A stretch of DNA of 64,000 bases from an uncultured Chitinophagaceae bacterium (GTDB lineage: Bacteria > Bacteroidota > Bacteroidia > Chitinophagales > Chitinophagaceae). Shown one piece after another: positions 8,745 to 17,772 of this stretch. Location: contig CALJNC010000012.1 in the NCBI GenBank assembly GCA_937981995.1, forward strand, positions 62,001-126,000. Reading direction: 5' to 3'. Positions within the stretch are counted from its first letter, which is position 1. Every line of letters starts with the position of its first letter. A program made the position numbers and the translations under genes. The notes beneath the pieces are model-generated. The model was given only the letters and a program-made list of their open reading frames with translations. It searched no databases and was not told the DNA's origin.

Positions 8745-9481
8745 TTGTAAAGCTTAGATTTTAGCAATCTTTTTTTATGCAAAAAATGCTGTAAGGAAAC
8801 CCGAAGAACACCTAAGCCATACTTAACACTTCTGCTAAAATTGATACTGCTTGCTTCTTCAAAGTATTTAGTTGGGCAGGTGATTTCAGCAATTTCAAAA
8901 CCATTCATAAATATTTGAGATAGCATTTCATTATCAAAAATGAAATCATCGTTATTCTTATTATAAGAGATGCTTTCCAATACCTCCTTAGAAAACGCAC
9001 GATAGCCTGTATGGTATTCACTCAATTTTTGACCGATTAATATATTTTCAGTCAGCGTTAAAAACCGATTGGCTATGTACTTATAAATAGGCATGCCACC
9101 ATTGAGCGCACCTTTGCCTAAAATGCGTGAGCCTAATACACAAGGGTATAAATCTTGCGCTATTAAGCTAGCCATTGCTGGTATTAGTTTAGGTGTGTAT
9201 TGGTAATCTGGGTGAAGCATGATTACAATGTCGGCATTTAATTCCAAGGCTTTATTATAGCAGCTTTTTTGATTGCCGCCGTAACCTGTATTTTGCTCGT
9301 GCGAAATAATATGTTTTATACCAAGTTGTTTACCTACTTCAACAGTATTGTCAGAGCTTTTATCATCTACAAGCACTACATCGTCTACTATATCAAAAGG
9401 AATTTCGTTGTATGTTTTTTCAAGAGTGCGCGATGCATTGTATGCAGGAAGTACAACTACTATTTTTTTATTATCTAACAT
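8741..9481 (-). CDS. Glycosyltransferase family 2 protein
   Basis: 246-residue GT-A-fold glycosyltransferase resembling dolichyl/undecaprenyl-phosphate sugar transferases. N-terminal VVVLPAYNASRTLEKT and DDVVLVDDKSSDNT form the nucleotide-sugar site, HPDYQY supplies a DxD-like motif, and GYRAFSKEVLESI is typical of the DPM1-like branch. The membrane anchor of some family members is absent. It follows the thioesterase by 32 bp on the same strand and may be the last gene of a four-gene run. Acceptor and sugar are not deducible. Confidence 0.85.
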   Translation of the reverse strand: MLDNKKIVVVLPAYNASRTLEKTYNEIPFDIVDDVVLVDDKSSDNTVEVGKQLGIKHIISHEQNTGYGGNQKSCYNKALELNADIVIMLHPDYQYTPKLIPAMASLIAQDLYPCVLGSRILGKGALNGGMPIYKYIANRFLTLTENILIGQKLSEYHTGYRAFSKEVLESISYNKNNDDFIFDNEMLSQIFMNGFEIAEITCPTKYFEEASSINFSRSVKYGLGVLRVSLQHFLHKKRLLKSKLYN

Positions 9482-9513
9482 CTTGGATGGCTAAAATAAC
9501 AACTATACCTGGG

Positions 9514-9966
9514 CTAGGAAATTAATGCTGCAGGAATTTCGATTTGGGTATTCGCAAGATTGGTTGTGCCAAATGCTATGAGTAAACCTGTTTCATTTGA
9601 AACTTCGCAATGGACGTTTGCAATTTTTTTTCCTGTTTTTATAACCTTGGCTTTGGCAGTAATCGTTTGACCTAATAAGGCACTGTGCAAATAATCCACC
9701 TGTAAGTTTAAGGTGCTATAGATTGTGCTTACGCCTTGTGTATAAAATGCTAAGCCGGCTATCTCGTCAATGAGCATGGCCATCATACCTCCGTGTAATT
9801 GTTTGCTAGGATTGGTAAGTACATCTCTTACATGCAGGCTTGCCTCCACTTCTCCTTCTGTGATTTTTTGTAGGGTATATTGTAAGTGTGCTCCAGCGGC
9901 GCTTCTAATATTCTGGTAGGGTTTGCCAATGTGTTTTTTAAGTTCTTGTAGTATTGGGTTTTCCAT
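9514..9966 (-). CDS. PaaI-family hotdog thioesterase
   Basis: 150 residues with the hotdog-fold motif LHGGMMAMLIDEIAGLAFY (near 58-76) seen in PaaI/YigI-type acyl-CoA thioesterases. Strands such as TLNLQVDYLHSALLGQTITAKAKV follow. These enzymes hydrolyse acyl-CoAs; the substrate cannot be read here. Its start codon abuts the stop of the upstream methyltransferase gene, pointing to co-transcription and perhaps translational coupling. Confidence 0.85.
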   Translation of the reverse strand: MENPILQELKKHIGKPYQNIRSAAGAHLQYTLQKITEGEVEASLHVRDVLTNPSKQLHGGMMAMLIDEIAGLAFYTQGVSTIYSTLNLQVDYLHSALLGQTITAKAKVIKTGKKIANVHCEVSNETGLLIAFGTTNLANTQIEIPAALIS

Positions 9967-10626
9967 CTAGTTATGTTTTAAAATATAAAAGTAATTAGGT
10001 CTTCTTTCAATTCTATCAAAGGTGAATTTATTTGATAGCAATGCTTCAAATTTTTTCTTGACTTTTTTTTCAATAAAAATTGTATTTACAATGATATTGC
10101 TTTTAGAGTGGCTTATTTTTTTTACTTCCTGCCAGAATAAATCATTGGAAATAAGGGAGCTATTCTCCAAGTTTTCAAATAAATCAATACCTATTAAATC
10201 AAAGGTCTGCTTGCAGCCTTGCACATAATCAAGCGCGTCGCTTAATATTAATTCTATATTCTCCTTTTGGTCTTTTAATAGGTATTGTTTGCTTAAGGCC
10301 AAAATGTCTTTATCATATTCTACTAAGGTACTATTGGGGAATAAATCATGCGTTTTCTGTAAGCAGTGTAATGCACTACCCAAACCAGCACCTAGGAGTA
10401 AAAAATTTTCGCAGTGCAATTCATTCTTCTTTTTAAGGAAAGAAAAACAAAGTCTGAAAGGAGAGTACCTATGGCCATCGGAGTATAGAGCATTATTGCT
10501 TTCAAGTTGAATTTGGCCCTGAAAGTATTTTATTTTCAGATTGGGGTGCTTGTCATTTTGATCTCTAGCAATAACGATAGGGTATAAATATCCTATACAT
10601 TTTTTATACCACGGGATTTCAACCAT
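9967..10626 (-). CDS. Spermidine-synthase-like class I methyltransferase
   Basis: 219 residues with a Rossmann-fold AdoMet-binding pattern: LLLGAGLGSALHCL (motif I), TLVEYDKDILALSK, LILSDALDYV and DLIGIDLFE. The overall arrangement resembles the spermidine synthase superfamily, but it lacks enough of that family's signature to call an aminopropyltransferase. It lies five bases after the M48 protease gene and its stop abuts the thioesterase start. Function unknown. Confidence 0.65.
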   Translation of the reverse strand: MVEIPWYKKCIGYLYPIVIARDQNDKHPNLKIKYFQGQIQLESNNALYSDGHRYSPFRLCFSFLKKKNELHCENFLLLGAGLGSALHCLQKTHDLFPNSTLVEYDKDILALSKQYLLKDQKENIELILSDALDYVQGCKQTFDLIGIDLFENLENSSLISNDLFWQEVKKISHSKSNIIVNTIFIEKKVKKKFEALLSNKFTFDRIERRPNYFYILKHN

Positions 10627-10631
10627 TGGTC

Positions 10632-11432
10632 TTATTTACCCGGACGATAATAAAAATTTGCTCTTTTTAATACTTTTTGAAGTTCAACAATTCTTGTTGC
10701 TTCATGCGGGTGCGTGCTCATAAATTCTGGTTGCTTTTGACCTTTGCTACTAGCGGCCATTCTGCGCCATAAATTAATAGCTTCGGCTGGATTGTAACCA
10801 GCTTTTGCCATAAAAATCATACCCATTTCATCGGCTTCTAATTCTTGTTTTCTTCCCCATCGCAATTGTTTTAACTGGCTACCTATGCCATAAATTTGAT
10901 CAAAGGTTCTTACATGCTGCGGGTTATTAATTGATAAAGCTGTAGAAGCTGCTGCCCCAACTAATTGTGCTCCATAGGCTTTGCTCATACGCTCATTACC
11001 ATGTTTAGCAATAGCATGAGCTACCTCATGGCCCATTACAGCGGCCAAACCAGCCTCGGTTTTAGTTATTGGTAAAATACCTGTATAAACGGCTATTTTT
11101 CCTCCTGGCATGCACCAGGCATTGGCTTGAGGGCTTTCTACTAAATTGTACTCCCACTTAAACCCTTCCACTTTTTTACTAAGATTCTTTGATTGTAAGT
11201 AAGATGTAACTGCGCTAGATATTCTTTGCCCAACTCTTTTTACCATTTGAGCATCGGCAGTACCATTAATTGGTCTATTCTGGGTTTTAAATTTTGCGTA
11301 TTCGGCATATGCCATGGATTGCATTTGACTTGCAGGGAATGCTATAAATTGTTTACGTCCTGTAAGAGGAACTCGATGGCAGCTAGTAACAGCAAGGAAA
11401 CCTATAAGGAGTAAGGATAATACTTTCTTCAT
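10632..11432 (-). CDS. M48-family zinc metalloprotease lipoprotein
   Basis: 266 residues from the ATG at 11432; a further in-frame ATG six codons upstream would only lengthen the signal. The lipoprotein signal ends at TSC (Cys18). The zinc site is HEVAH (135-139), with the third ligand in ELEADEMG. The fold resembles BepA/LoiP/Oma1-type envelope proteases that degrade misfolded outer-membrane proteins, but without BepA's TPR part. It probably works in the periplasm, anchored to a membrane. It is the first gene of a tight minus-strand run with a methyltransferase, thioesterase and glycosyltransferase. Confidence 0.9.
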   Translation of the reverse strand: MKKVLSLLLIGFLAVTSCHRVPLTGRKQFIAFPASQMQSMAYAEYAKFKTQNRPINGTADAQMVKRVGQRISSAVTSYLQSKNLSKKVEGFKWEYNLVESPQANAWCMPGGKIAVYTGILPITKTEAGLAAVMGHEVAHAIAKHGNERMSKAYGAQLVGAAASTALSINNPQHVRTFDQIYGIGSQLKQLRWGRKQELEADEMGMIFMAKAGYNPAEAINLWRRMAASSKGQKQPEFMSTHPHEATRIVELQKVLKRANFYYRPGK

Positions 11433-11497
11433 GATATAATTCTTTGCCACAAAATAATACCAATTTTGAATAAAATGATAATAATTACATGTTATAA

Positions 11498-13192
11498 CTA
11501 GTAATTATATCTGCGTCTAGCAGTATTCATACGCAGGCCACCATATATAAAGGCGCTATTATCCGTAGGGTTATAGTCAGTGCTTGCTTTTTCGGTGCGC
11601 ATACCACCGCCAAAATCAAAATAAATATTGGGTCTAATTTCATAGCTCGCATTTAAGTTAGCATATAACACATCGCTTACAAAACCATTCCCTATTTTGA
11701 TGCCATAGTTAGCGTTTCTTGTATTTGACAATCTAAAAATATCGCCACCATGAGAAACAGAATCAGAATTGTTTCTTCCTTGTTTATTATAAAAAGCTTC
11801 TAGGTTAAACTGTAGTTTTTGGTGCGGCTTATAATTTACATTCAACACAATTTCTGACATATTAGCTCCATAAGGATGTGCAAGCGGTTGGTTGTTATGT
11901 GTATAATCTGATGTGCCGTTTCTGTAGCTATATATAAAGGGACGTATACGATTGTACTCAAGTTGAACCATTAGATTATTTACTTTAAAAGGGTCAACAA
12001 ACTTTGTACCTATTTGATAAGCATATTTATTAGCCCACCAACCGTTGCCGGCAGCTATCTCATCAAACTTAAATTCATCCAAAAGAAATTGACCATAGAA
12101 TAATGCTTTTACATTAGGGTTGATTTTGAAATTCATACCAAGCATTGCATTGTCCGGGCTACCGATACTTTGTTCAACATATCTGTAAAGGATTACTGGA
12201 TTTAAATATTGAAATTCAAAATTATTTTCTCTGCCAAATACAACTGCTTCAAATAAACCAAGGTTTAGCCAGTCAGTTACATTCATACTTAAATGATGCA
12301 TTGCAGCATACTTTTTAGGTAATAAACCATCAGCTCCTCGATTAAATTGTGGTGTTAGCTCAAGGAATAAATTTTGGTAATTAATTTTCCAAAACTTAGT
12401 ATTTGCTTTAAAAAATAAATAGTTGCTCCCCATGTCAGATAGAAACATAGAGCGATAGCCATCACCCATATGAAAGCGATTGTGCCCAAAACTTATGTTT
12501 AATGTTTCATCTATTACCTCAGCATCTACATAAGCATTGGCTACAATAAAATCATTGGCTCTGCCAGGTTTTGTATTATTAAAACCTTTGTAATAGGTCG
12601 GTCCATTAGGTACGGCTTTGTTTCTGCTCACATAACGCTGATGGTGTAATGGGCCGCGTTCTTGATTATCGGTAAAAGTGGAATAGATTCCAATACGATC
12701 CTTTATAGAAGCTCTAACCTCAATTCCTTTTCTGTTTTGAAAAAGATTCTGATTTGTATTACCAAACTCTACCATTTGCTGGTAATTGATAACTGGATTT
12801 ACTGCAACCGAAAAGTCTTCTTTTTTTGCATAAAAGAAATCAGCTCTTTTTTGATAAAAGATATCGATTAATGAATAGTCGGAATCTCCTACTGTTTCAT
12901 CCTCAGACCATTCGCTATTTTTTTCTAATATTAATTTGATTTCTTCAATGTCTCGTTGGTTTTTAACCAAGTCTTCTTCCTCGAGATATTTTAGATAATT
13001 CTCTAAAAACAAAACTGCTTCTTTACGACTGATGCTTCCATTTCCGGTATGGAAATCCTGCGATACTTTTCCTCTAAGGATATCAAATCTTTCCAATTGA
13101 GAATAGTCGCTCCGGTTACGATTAAAAAAAGTAGACTGAGCAAAAAGAGTAATAGGGGAAAGAATAAGTAATATAATAGCAAGATGCTTCAT
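11498..13192 (-). CDS. RemB/Wzi-like outer-membrane protein
   Basis: 564 residues with a signal peptide (cut near AQS, about residue 19), a short helical N-terminal part (about 30-110) and then a long series of amphipathic strands typical of a large barrel. The stretch FEFQYLNPVILYRYVEQSIGSPDNAMLG is like those in capsule-assembly Wzi and the gliding protein RemB of Flavobacterium. RemB is an outer-membrane protein linked to gliding in that genus; Wzi binds capsule. I infer the family only. It stands alone, divergent from the dihydroorotase gene. Confidence 0.65.
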   Translation of the reverse strand: MKHLAIILLILSPITLFAQSTFFNRNRSDYSQLERFDILRGKVSQDFHTGNGSISRKEAVLFLENYLKYLEEEDLVKNQRDIEEIKLILEKNSEWSEDETVGDSDYSLIDIFYQKRADFFYAKKEDFSVAVNPVINYQQMVEFGNTNQNLFQNRKGIEVRASIKDRIGIYSTFTDNQERGPLHHQRYVSRNKAVPNGPTYYKGFNNTKPGRANDFIVANAYVDAEVIDETLNISFGHNRFHMGDGYRSMFLSDMGSNYLFFKANTKFWKINYQNLFLELTPQFNRGADGLLPKKYAAMHHLSMNVTDWLNLGLFEAVVFGRENNFEFQYLNPVILYRYVEQSIGSPDNAMLGMNFKINPNVKALFYGQFLLDEFKFDEIAAGNGWWANKYAYQIGTKFVDPFKVNNLMVQLEYNRIRPFIYSYRNGTSDYTHNNQPLAHPYGANMSEIVLNVNYKPHQKLQFNLEAFYNKQGRNNSDSVSHGGDIFRLSNTRNANYGIKIGNGFVSDVLYANLNASYEIRPNIYFDFGGGMRTEKASTDYNPTDNSAFIYGGLRMNTARRRYNY

Positions 13193-13329
13193 AACGCTAG
13201 ATAAAATAAATCAATAATAAAGGTAAGCCCTATTCTTTTTATAACTATGAATAGTTTGATGCTACATGATAATCTAGGGTTAAGCATAAAAAATAATGGT
13301 ATAAAGCCTATGATAGTTTTAATTCATTT

Positions 13330-13337
13330 TAGCTTTG
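13330..13337 (+). promoter_or_regulatory. -7 box TAGCTTTG for pyrC
   Basis: Full match to TAnnTTTG, eight bases before the ATG at 13346. It rules against the longer reading frame that opens at 13247. Confidence 0.5.
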
Positions 13338-13345
13338 TAGTTGAA

Positions 13346-14689
13346 ATGAAAAGTTATTTAATCAAAGAGGTCTTGGTGGTAAATGAAGGGCAGGAAGTTA
13401 TATCAGATGTATTAATCCAAAACGGATATATAGAGCGATTGGGAAGCCAACTTGTAAAGCCAAGTAATTGTGTAGAGATAAATGGTGAAGGCAAGGTGTT
13501 GATACCAGGTGTGATTGACGACCAAGTTCATTTTAGGGAGCCTGGCTTAACGCATAAAGCTGAAATTGCAACTGAGTCAAAAGCAGCAGTGGCAGGTGGT
13601 ACAACCACTTTTATGGAAATGCCCAATGTAAAACCTCCTACATTAACTATGGAGCTTTTAGAAAAAAAATACGCCTTGGCCGATCAATGTTCGCCGGCAA
13701 ATTATTCTTTTTTTATGGGCGTAAGTAATGACAATGCAGAAGAAGCATTGAAGATTAATGATCGAAAAAATGAAATTTGTGGTTTAAAGATTTTTATGGG
13801 TAGTAGCACCGGAAATATGCTAGTGGATAATTATGTAACACTTGATAAAATTTTTGGCGAAAGCGAAGTGCTTATCGCTACGCATTGTGAACGAGAAGGA
13901 ATAATTAAGGATAATCTTGATAAGGTATTAGCCAAAAACGCGAATCCCGATATTGCGTACCATCCCATTATAAGAGACGTAGATGCTTGTTACGAATCTT
14001 CCTTTGGGGCCATTCAGCTGGCACGTAAAAAAAATACACGCTTACATATATTACATATAAGTACGGCTAAAGAGTTGGAGCTTTTTTCTAATATGATGCC
14101 ATTAAAAGAAAAAAGAATTACTGCGGAAGTATGCGTGCACCACCTACATTTTACCGCAGATGATTATGCGCAATATGGTCATCAAATAAAATGTAACCCT
14201 GCTATAAAAGAAGCTAGTAATCGTGAGGCGCTTTGGAAAGCATTGGAAAATGACACCTTGGATATTATTGCTACTGATCATGCACCGCATACCTGGGAAG
14301 AAAAAAGCCAAGATTACCTAAAAGCACCAAGCGGTGTACCCTTAGTACAGCACTCATTATTGCTCATGCTGGACTATGTAAAACAAGGAAAAATAAGTCT
14401 AGCTAAGGTAATAGAAAAAATGTGTCATGCTCCTGCAGAGTGTTTTGACATAAAAGAACGAGGGTATATACGCGAAGGATATCATGCAGATTTGGTTTTA
14501 CTTGACTTAAATAATCAAACAAAGGTTACAAAAGAGAATATTTTATATAAATGCAATTGGAGTCCTTTTGAAGGTCATAATTTCTCGGCTACCGTGCTCA
14601 AAACCTTTGTAAATGGGCAGATAGCTTATGAAAATGGGCTAGTGAGCAATGAAAATTTGGGTCAAAGAGTGGCTTTTGATAGATCCTAA
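13346..14689 (+). CDS. pyrC: Dihydroorotase
   Basis: 447-residue type I dihydroorotase, closing carbamoyl-aspartate to dihydroorotate in pyrimidine synthesis. The metal-binding VHFREPG follows the first strand (about residue 60), GGTTTFMEMPN comes after it, further zinc-site histidines lie in THCERE and LHILHIS, and the catalytic Asp is in ATDHAPHT. The start at 13346 is chosen because a -7 box lies just upstream and the 33 extra residues of the longer frame look non-coding. Allantoinase-type relatives share the fold, so a related hydrolase is possible but less likely. Confidence 0.9.
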   Translation: MKSYLIKEVLVVNEGQEVISDVLIQNGYIERLGSQLVKPSNCVEINGEGKVLIPGVIDDQVHFREPGLTHKAEIATESKAAVAGGTTTFMEMPNVKPPTLTMELLEKKYALADQCSPANYSFFMGVSNDNAEEALKINDRKNEICGLKIFMGSSTGNMLVDNYVTLDKIFGESEVLIATHCEREGIIKDNLDKVLAKNANPDIAYHPIIRDVDACYESSFGAIQLARKKNTRLHILHISTAKELELFSNMMPLKEKRITAEVCVHHLHFTADDYAQYGHQIKCNPAIKEASNREALWKALENDTLDIIATDHAPHTWEEKSQDYLKAPSGVPLVQHSLLLMLDYVKQGKISLAKVIEKMCHAPAECFDIKERGYIREGYHADLVLLDLNNQTKVTKENILYKCNWSPFEGHNFSATVLKTFVNGQIAYENGLVSNENLGQRVAFDRS

Positions 14690-14748
14690 GAGTGTCAGAA
14701 TCAGTGTTAAAATAAAGTAAGTAACAAGTTACTAGCATATTTCTGCCG

Positions 14749-14756
14749 TAAATTTG
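14749..14756 (+). promoter_or_regulatory. -7 box TAAATTTG for the NTF2-like gene
   Basis: Full match to TAnnTTTG, 13 bases before the ATG at 14770. No clear -33 TTG. Confidence 0.4.
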
Positions 14757-14769
14757 TAGTAATACTACT

Positions 14770-15153
14770 ATGACTTTTGAGATTGCATTAAAATCTATTT
14801 TTGAGCGTGGCACCGAACAATTTAACGATGGTTCTTTTGCTAGCTTTGAAGATATCTTAATCGATGGCTTGCAATACCATTGCCCTGAAATTAAGACTCA
14901 AAATTTCTATACGCCAGAAACTAACTTAATTAGTAGAGACAGAGTGCTTAAATATTGGTCAGATTTACATGCAAAGTTTGATAATCAAATTACTAGTTTT
15001 AAATATATAAACGTTGGAAAGGTTTCTCATATTCGTTGTTTTTACGAAAAAGCAAATTTTACATTAGACGTAGAAATGCATTTTAACGAATATGCCAAGG
15101 TGTTTAAAATCATTAATAAGTTACAAGATTCTCCTTCTTTAATTCGCGCTTAA
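14770..15153 (+). CDS. Small NTF2/SnoaL-like protein
   Basis: 127 residues. An N-terminal helical part (EIALKSIFERGTEQFNDG) is followed by strands and VLKYWSDLHAKFDN, TSFKYINVGKVSHIRCF and VEMHFNEYAKVFKI. This pattern is seen in nuclear-transport-factor-2/SnoaL-like cone folds. No catalytic residues are assignable. It has its own promoter-like box and converges on the dioxygenase-like gene, overlapping by four bases. Confidence 0.5.
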   Translation: MTFEIALKSIFERGTEQFNDGSFASFEDILIDGLQYHCPEIKTQNFYTPETNLISRDRVLKYWSDLHAKFDNQITSFKYINVGKVSHIRCFYEKANFTLDVEMHFNEYAKVFKIINKLQDSPSLIRA

Positions 15154-17315
15154 AATCGTTGTGCAATTTCCTGAGACAATAGTCTATCATAAATATCATC
15201 GGTTGAGCTATTTAATGATGAGATAGCTGCAAGGATTGTTTTTGCAAGTGGTTTAATTTCTAAAGGTGGTTTATCAATATTTAGTGGAGTGTCTTCTAAT
15301 ATTTTTGTGAGTTGTATCGCTTTTGTTTTTATTTCCTCTAAGCTTAATCTATTTTTTTCTTCAATTACTTTAGCCAAGGGCCATCTGTTTCTTATACTTT
15401 TTACTTTTCTTTTAATTTTTTTTATAGGACATTGTTTATTCCAATCTGGTTCATGTTGAGTTATCCAATTTGAAATTTTTTGAGCGCTTTTTTCAAGCTT
15501 GGCTTTATAAATAGTTTCAATTCTTGAGTTAGAATGACTTCTCAAAAAATCCTTGAAAGGGTAAGAGGAGTGCGGGTCATCATTTTCAAAACATTTTTTT
15601 GAGGCAATAGCAATTTCAAGGTTATAAATATTATTTAACTCTATGATAGAATGCAAAAGTTGTTTTTGTTCATTCCACAAACTGTTTAAACTTTCATTTT
15701 TAAATTTGGGTTCTACCAGTTTTCCAATGCTTAGCTTTTCTACAACTTTATGCGCTATTGCACTATCACTATGTATTCTTCCATACTCAGTTGTTATGCT
15801 GCTTCCTACATATTCAAGTAAGGTATCATCGCCACCTTTGTGTTTTGATATAAATTTAGTTATATCTAAAACCTTATTATCAATCTCTACCCAGTAACCA
15901 GTTTTTGAGCTGCTATGTGTAGCTAAGTTTGAGAGTGAAACTTCATCTCCGTTTAATTCCTTACGTGGTATTTTTTCAGTTGGAGTTGTTTTTTGCTTAT
16001 GCGCAAATGGACATTTTGGTCTTTCCTTCCGCATATTACGCAATGCATCATTTACATTATTCCATTCCTCGTCATTGTCTGCATTAAATCCTCCAATGGT
16101 TTGTGGGCGCCCTACCTTAAAGGAGGTTTGGATAAAACTATATACTCGCTTCCTATGAATATTTAAAAAACCATTATCGCCAGAATAAGAGTCAATTAAT
16201 TCAATGTATTTATTTTTCAATTCTTCTGAGTTGCTATCAGCTATATAATCGGCGATTGATACTGAGGCAATTGCTTCTAAGAACCTTTTTACTGCAGGTG
16301 GGTATAGACTTCTAATTTTAAGTGCTTCATGAGAGATGCCCTCATCGTATTTTTTTCTTCCAATAAACGTATCTATCAAATGAGCATAAGGGAATGAAGT
16401 ACCGCTGGGTCCCGGTATACCTTCTTTTATAGGCACGGCAAATGACATCATTGTTTTGGTAAAAACCACAGGGTCCAAATGATTTTTTTTGCTTTTTAGA
16501 TAAGCTAATTTGGCAAAAGAAACATGTGTTACTTTTTTAAGGCAAGCAATCATTACATCTAAGGCATTAGAAAGTGCAACATGGTCATTGTTGCTTGCCG
16601 CCTCTTGTGCTTCAGCGGCTGCTTGTACCATGGGGGATGCGCTTGCCATCATTTCGGTTTGAATGAGATAAAGATTTCGCTCTTCTTTACAATTAAAAAT
16701 TGGATAAAGCAATTCCATATTTTCTAGCGTGCGCTCGCTGTTATTTTCATTTTTAAATTGCCAATTATAAGCTATCAAATCAAAATAAGATAAAAAAGGT
16801 TCGGGCCTACCTAAACGATTACATACAATACGCCATGGGGTCATAATAGAATCTGGCACATCGGCTTGAGTAACTAATGGTCCGGCACAGTTTACATAAG
16901 CATGCGCAAAAAAACCTAAAAGAATACTTGCGCGTGCTAGAAATTTATCAGGTAGATTTTGGGCGGTTGGGAGTAATACGGACATCTCATCCAGTTCTTG
17001 CCGAAATAAGAGTTCTTTAATAAGCACAGGTGTTTTGTGGCTAATAGTATCCCATAAACTAAACGCACTTGGAAGGTGTTTTAATGGTTCGTTTTTTGGC
17101 ATGAATCCGTGACTGGAGGATAAGTAACCTAGGTTGGTATGCCCTAATTGCTCGTTTTCTCTCTCAGCGCCATACAATACTTGCATCGAAGAAGATCGGT
17201 ATTCCATAATCTTGAGGTTCGTTGGAAATCTAAAGTTACCCAATATCGTTAACTTATCATTAGTAATACTAGTGTAAAATGTACACAATGCGCTAATCCA
17301 CTGCGTTTCAGGCAT
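15150..17315 (-). CDS. Indoleamine 2,3-dioxygenase-like protein fused to a cytochrome b5 domain
   Basis: 721 residues from the longest start; the ATG at 17207 (685 residues, beginning MEYRSSS) is an alternative. Residues about 85-410 align along their length with indoleamine 2,3-dioxygenases: YVNCAGPL, RLGRPEPFLSYFDLIAYNW, HLDPVVFTKTMMSF, GPSGTSFPYAHLIDTFIG and YPPAVKRFLEAI. His387 in NIHRKRV sits where the proximal haem ligand (human IDO1 His346) lies, and GRPQTIGGF replaces the GTGG loop. Residues about 455-535 form a cytochrome b5 domain with His492 (HKGG in place of HPGG) and His515, 23 apart, ending IGKL. Residues about 540-721 are helical, Lys-rich and unrecognised. CP motifs occur at 435 and 629. 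IDO oxygenates tryptophan-type indoles, but the substrate here is unproven. No kynurenine-pathway genes adjoin. Confidence 0.8.
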   Translation of the reverse strand: MPETQWISALCTFYTSITNDKLTILGNFRFPTNLKIMEYRSSSMQVLYGAERENEQLGHTNLGYLSSSHGFMPKNEPLKHLPSAFSLWDTISHKTPVLIKELLFRQELDEMSVLLPTAQNLPDKFLARASILLGFFAHAYVNCAGPLVTQADVPDSIMTPWRIVCNRLGRPEPFLSYFDLIAYNWQFKNENNSERTLENMELLYPIFNCKEERNLYLIQTEMMASASPMVQAAAEAQEAASNNDHVALSNALDVMIACLKKVTHVSFAKLAYLKSKKNHLDPVVFTKTMMSFAVPIKEGIPGPSGTSFPYAHLIDTFIGRKKYDEGISHEALKIRSLYPPAVKRFLEAIASVSIADYIADSNSEELKNKYIELIDSYSGDNGFLNIHRKRVYSFIQTSFKVGRPQTIGGFNADNDEEWNNVNDALRNMRKERPKCPFAHKQKTTPTEKIPRKELNGDEVSLSNLATHSSSKTGYWVEIDNKVLDITKFISKHKGGDDTLLEYVGSSITTEYGRIHSDSAIAHKVVEKLSIGKLVEPKFKNESLNSLWNEQKQLLHSIIELNNIYNLEIAIASKKCFENDDPHSSYPFKDFLRSHSNSRIETIYKAKLEKSAQKISNWITQHEPDWNKQCPIKKIKRKVKSIRNRWPLAKVIEEKNRLSLEEIKTKAIQLTKILEDTPLNIDKPPLEIKPLAKTILAAISSLNSSTDDIYDRLLSQEIAQRF

Positions 17316-17352
17316 TTACGACCTGTCAAAAAAAGAGGTGATTTAGCGTAAA

Positions 17353-17772
17353 TTATCTTGAAAGTGTGTTTACGTTGTCAAACCAAGGAGTTGAGGTGCG
17401 TTCCTCGTATTTAAAAATAAGTTGGTTTGCACTAATACTTGTAATTGTAAAGGTGTCACCGTCAAATTTTAATTCGTTTTCTGAGATCAATTCATAGGGT
17501 ACATTATCTGTTTGGCCTCCTATTTTTATATCTGCAGTGTTGTCTCCTTTAAAGTTTATGTAGTCACCTGCAATGGTAGATGTATCATTATAATCTGGCG
17601 CAGTGCTTGCGCCTACATAATTATAATCTATGTTAAAATCCCAATCCCATTGGTTTTGTAAAAAGTTAAGTGCAGCTGCTTTTGGGTCTAAAGAATCTTT
17701 GACATCGTCAATTTTATTACAAGAAGTAATAGCTAAAAATATAATAAAAAGAAGGGGTAATATATTTTTCAT
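17353..17772 (-). CDS. Lipocalin-like lipoprotein
   Basis: 139 residues with a lipoprotein signal (ITSC, lipid-modified Cys18). A repeated beta-strand pattern follows (YINFKGDNTADIKIGG, YELISENELKFDGDTFTI, QLIFKYEERT), as in small lipocalin-like domains common in Bacteroidetes. No specific function is visible. It lies upstream of the dioxygenase-like gene on the same strand, about 40 bp from that gene's longest start, so co-expression is possible. Confidence 0.6.
   Translation of the reverse strand: MKNILPLLFIIFLAITSCNKIDDVKDSLDPKAAALNFLQNQWDWDFNIDYNYVGASTAPDYNDTSTIAGDYINFKGDNTADIKIGGQTDNVPYELISENELKFDGDTFTITSISANQLIFKYEERTSTPWFDNVNTLSR

Noticed and set aside
13247-13345. Longer start for the dihydroorotase
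   Set aside because: The extra 33 residues look random, and a full -7 box lies just before the ATG at 13346.
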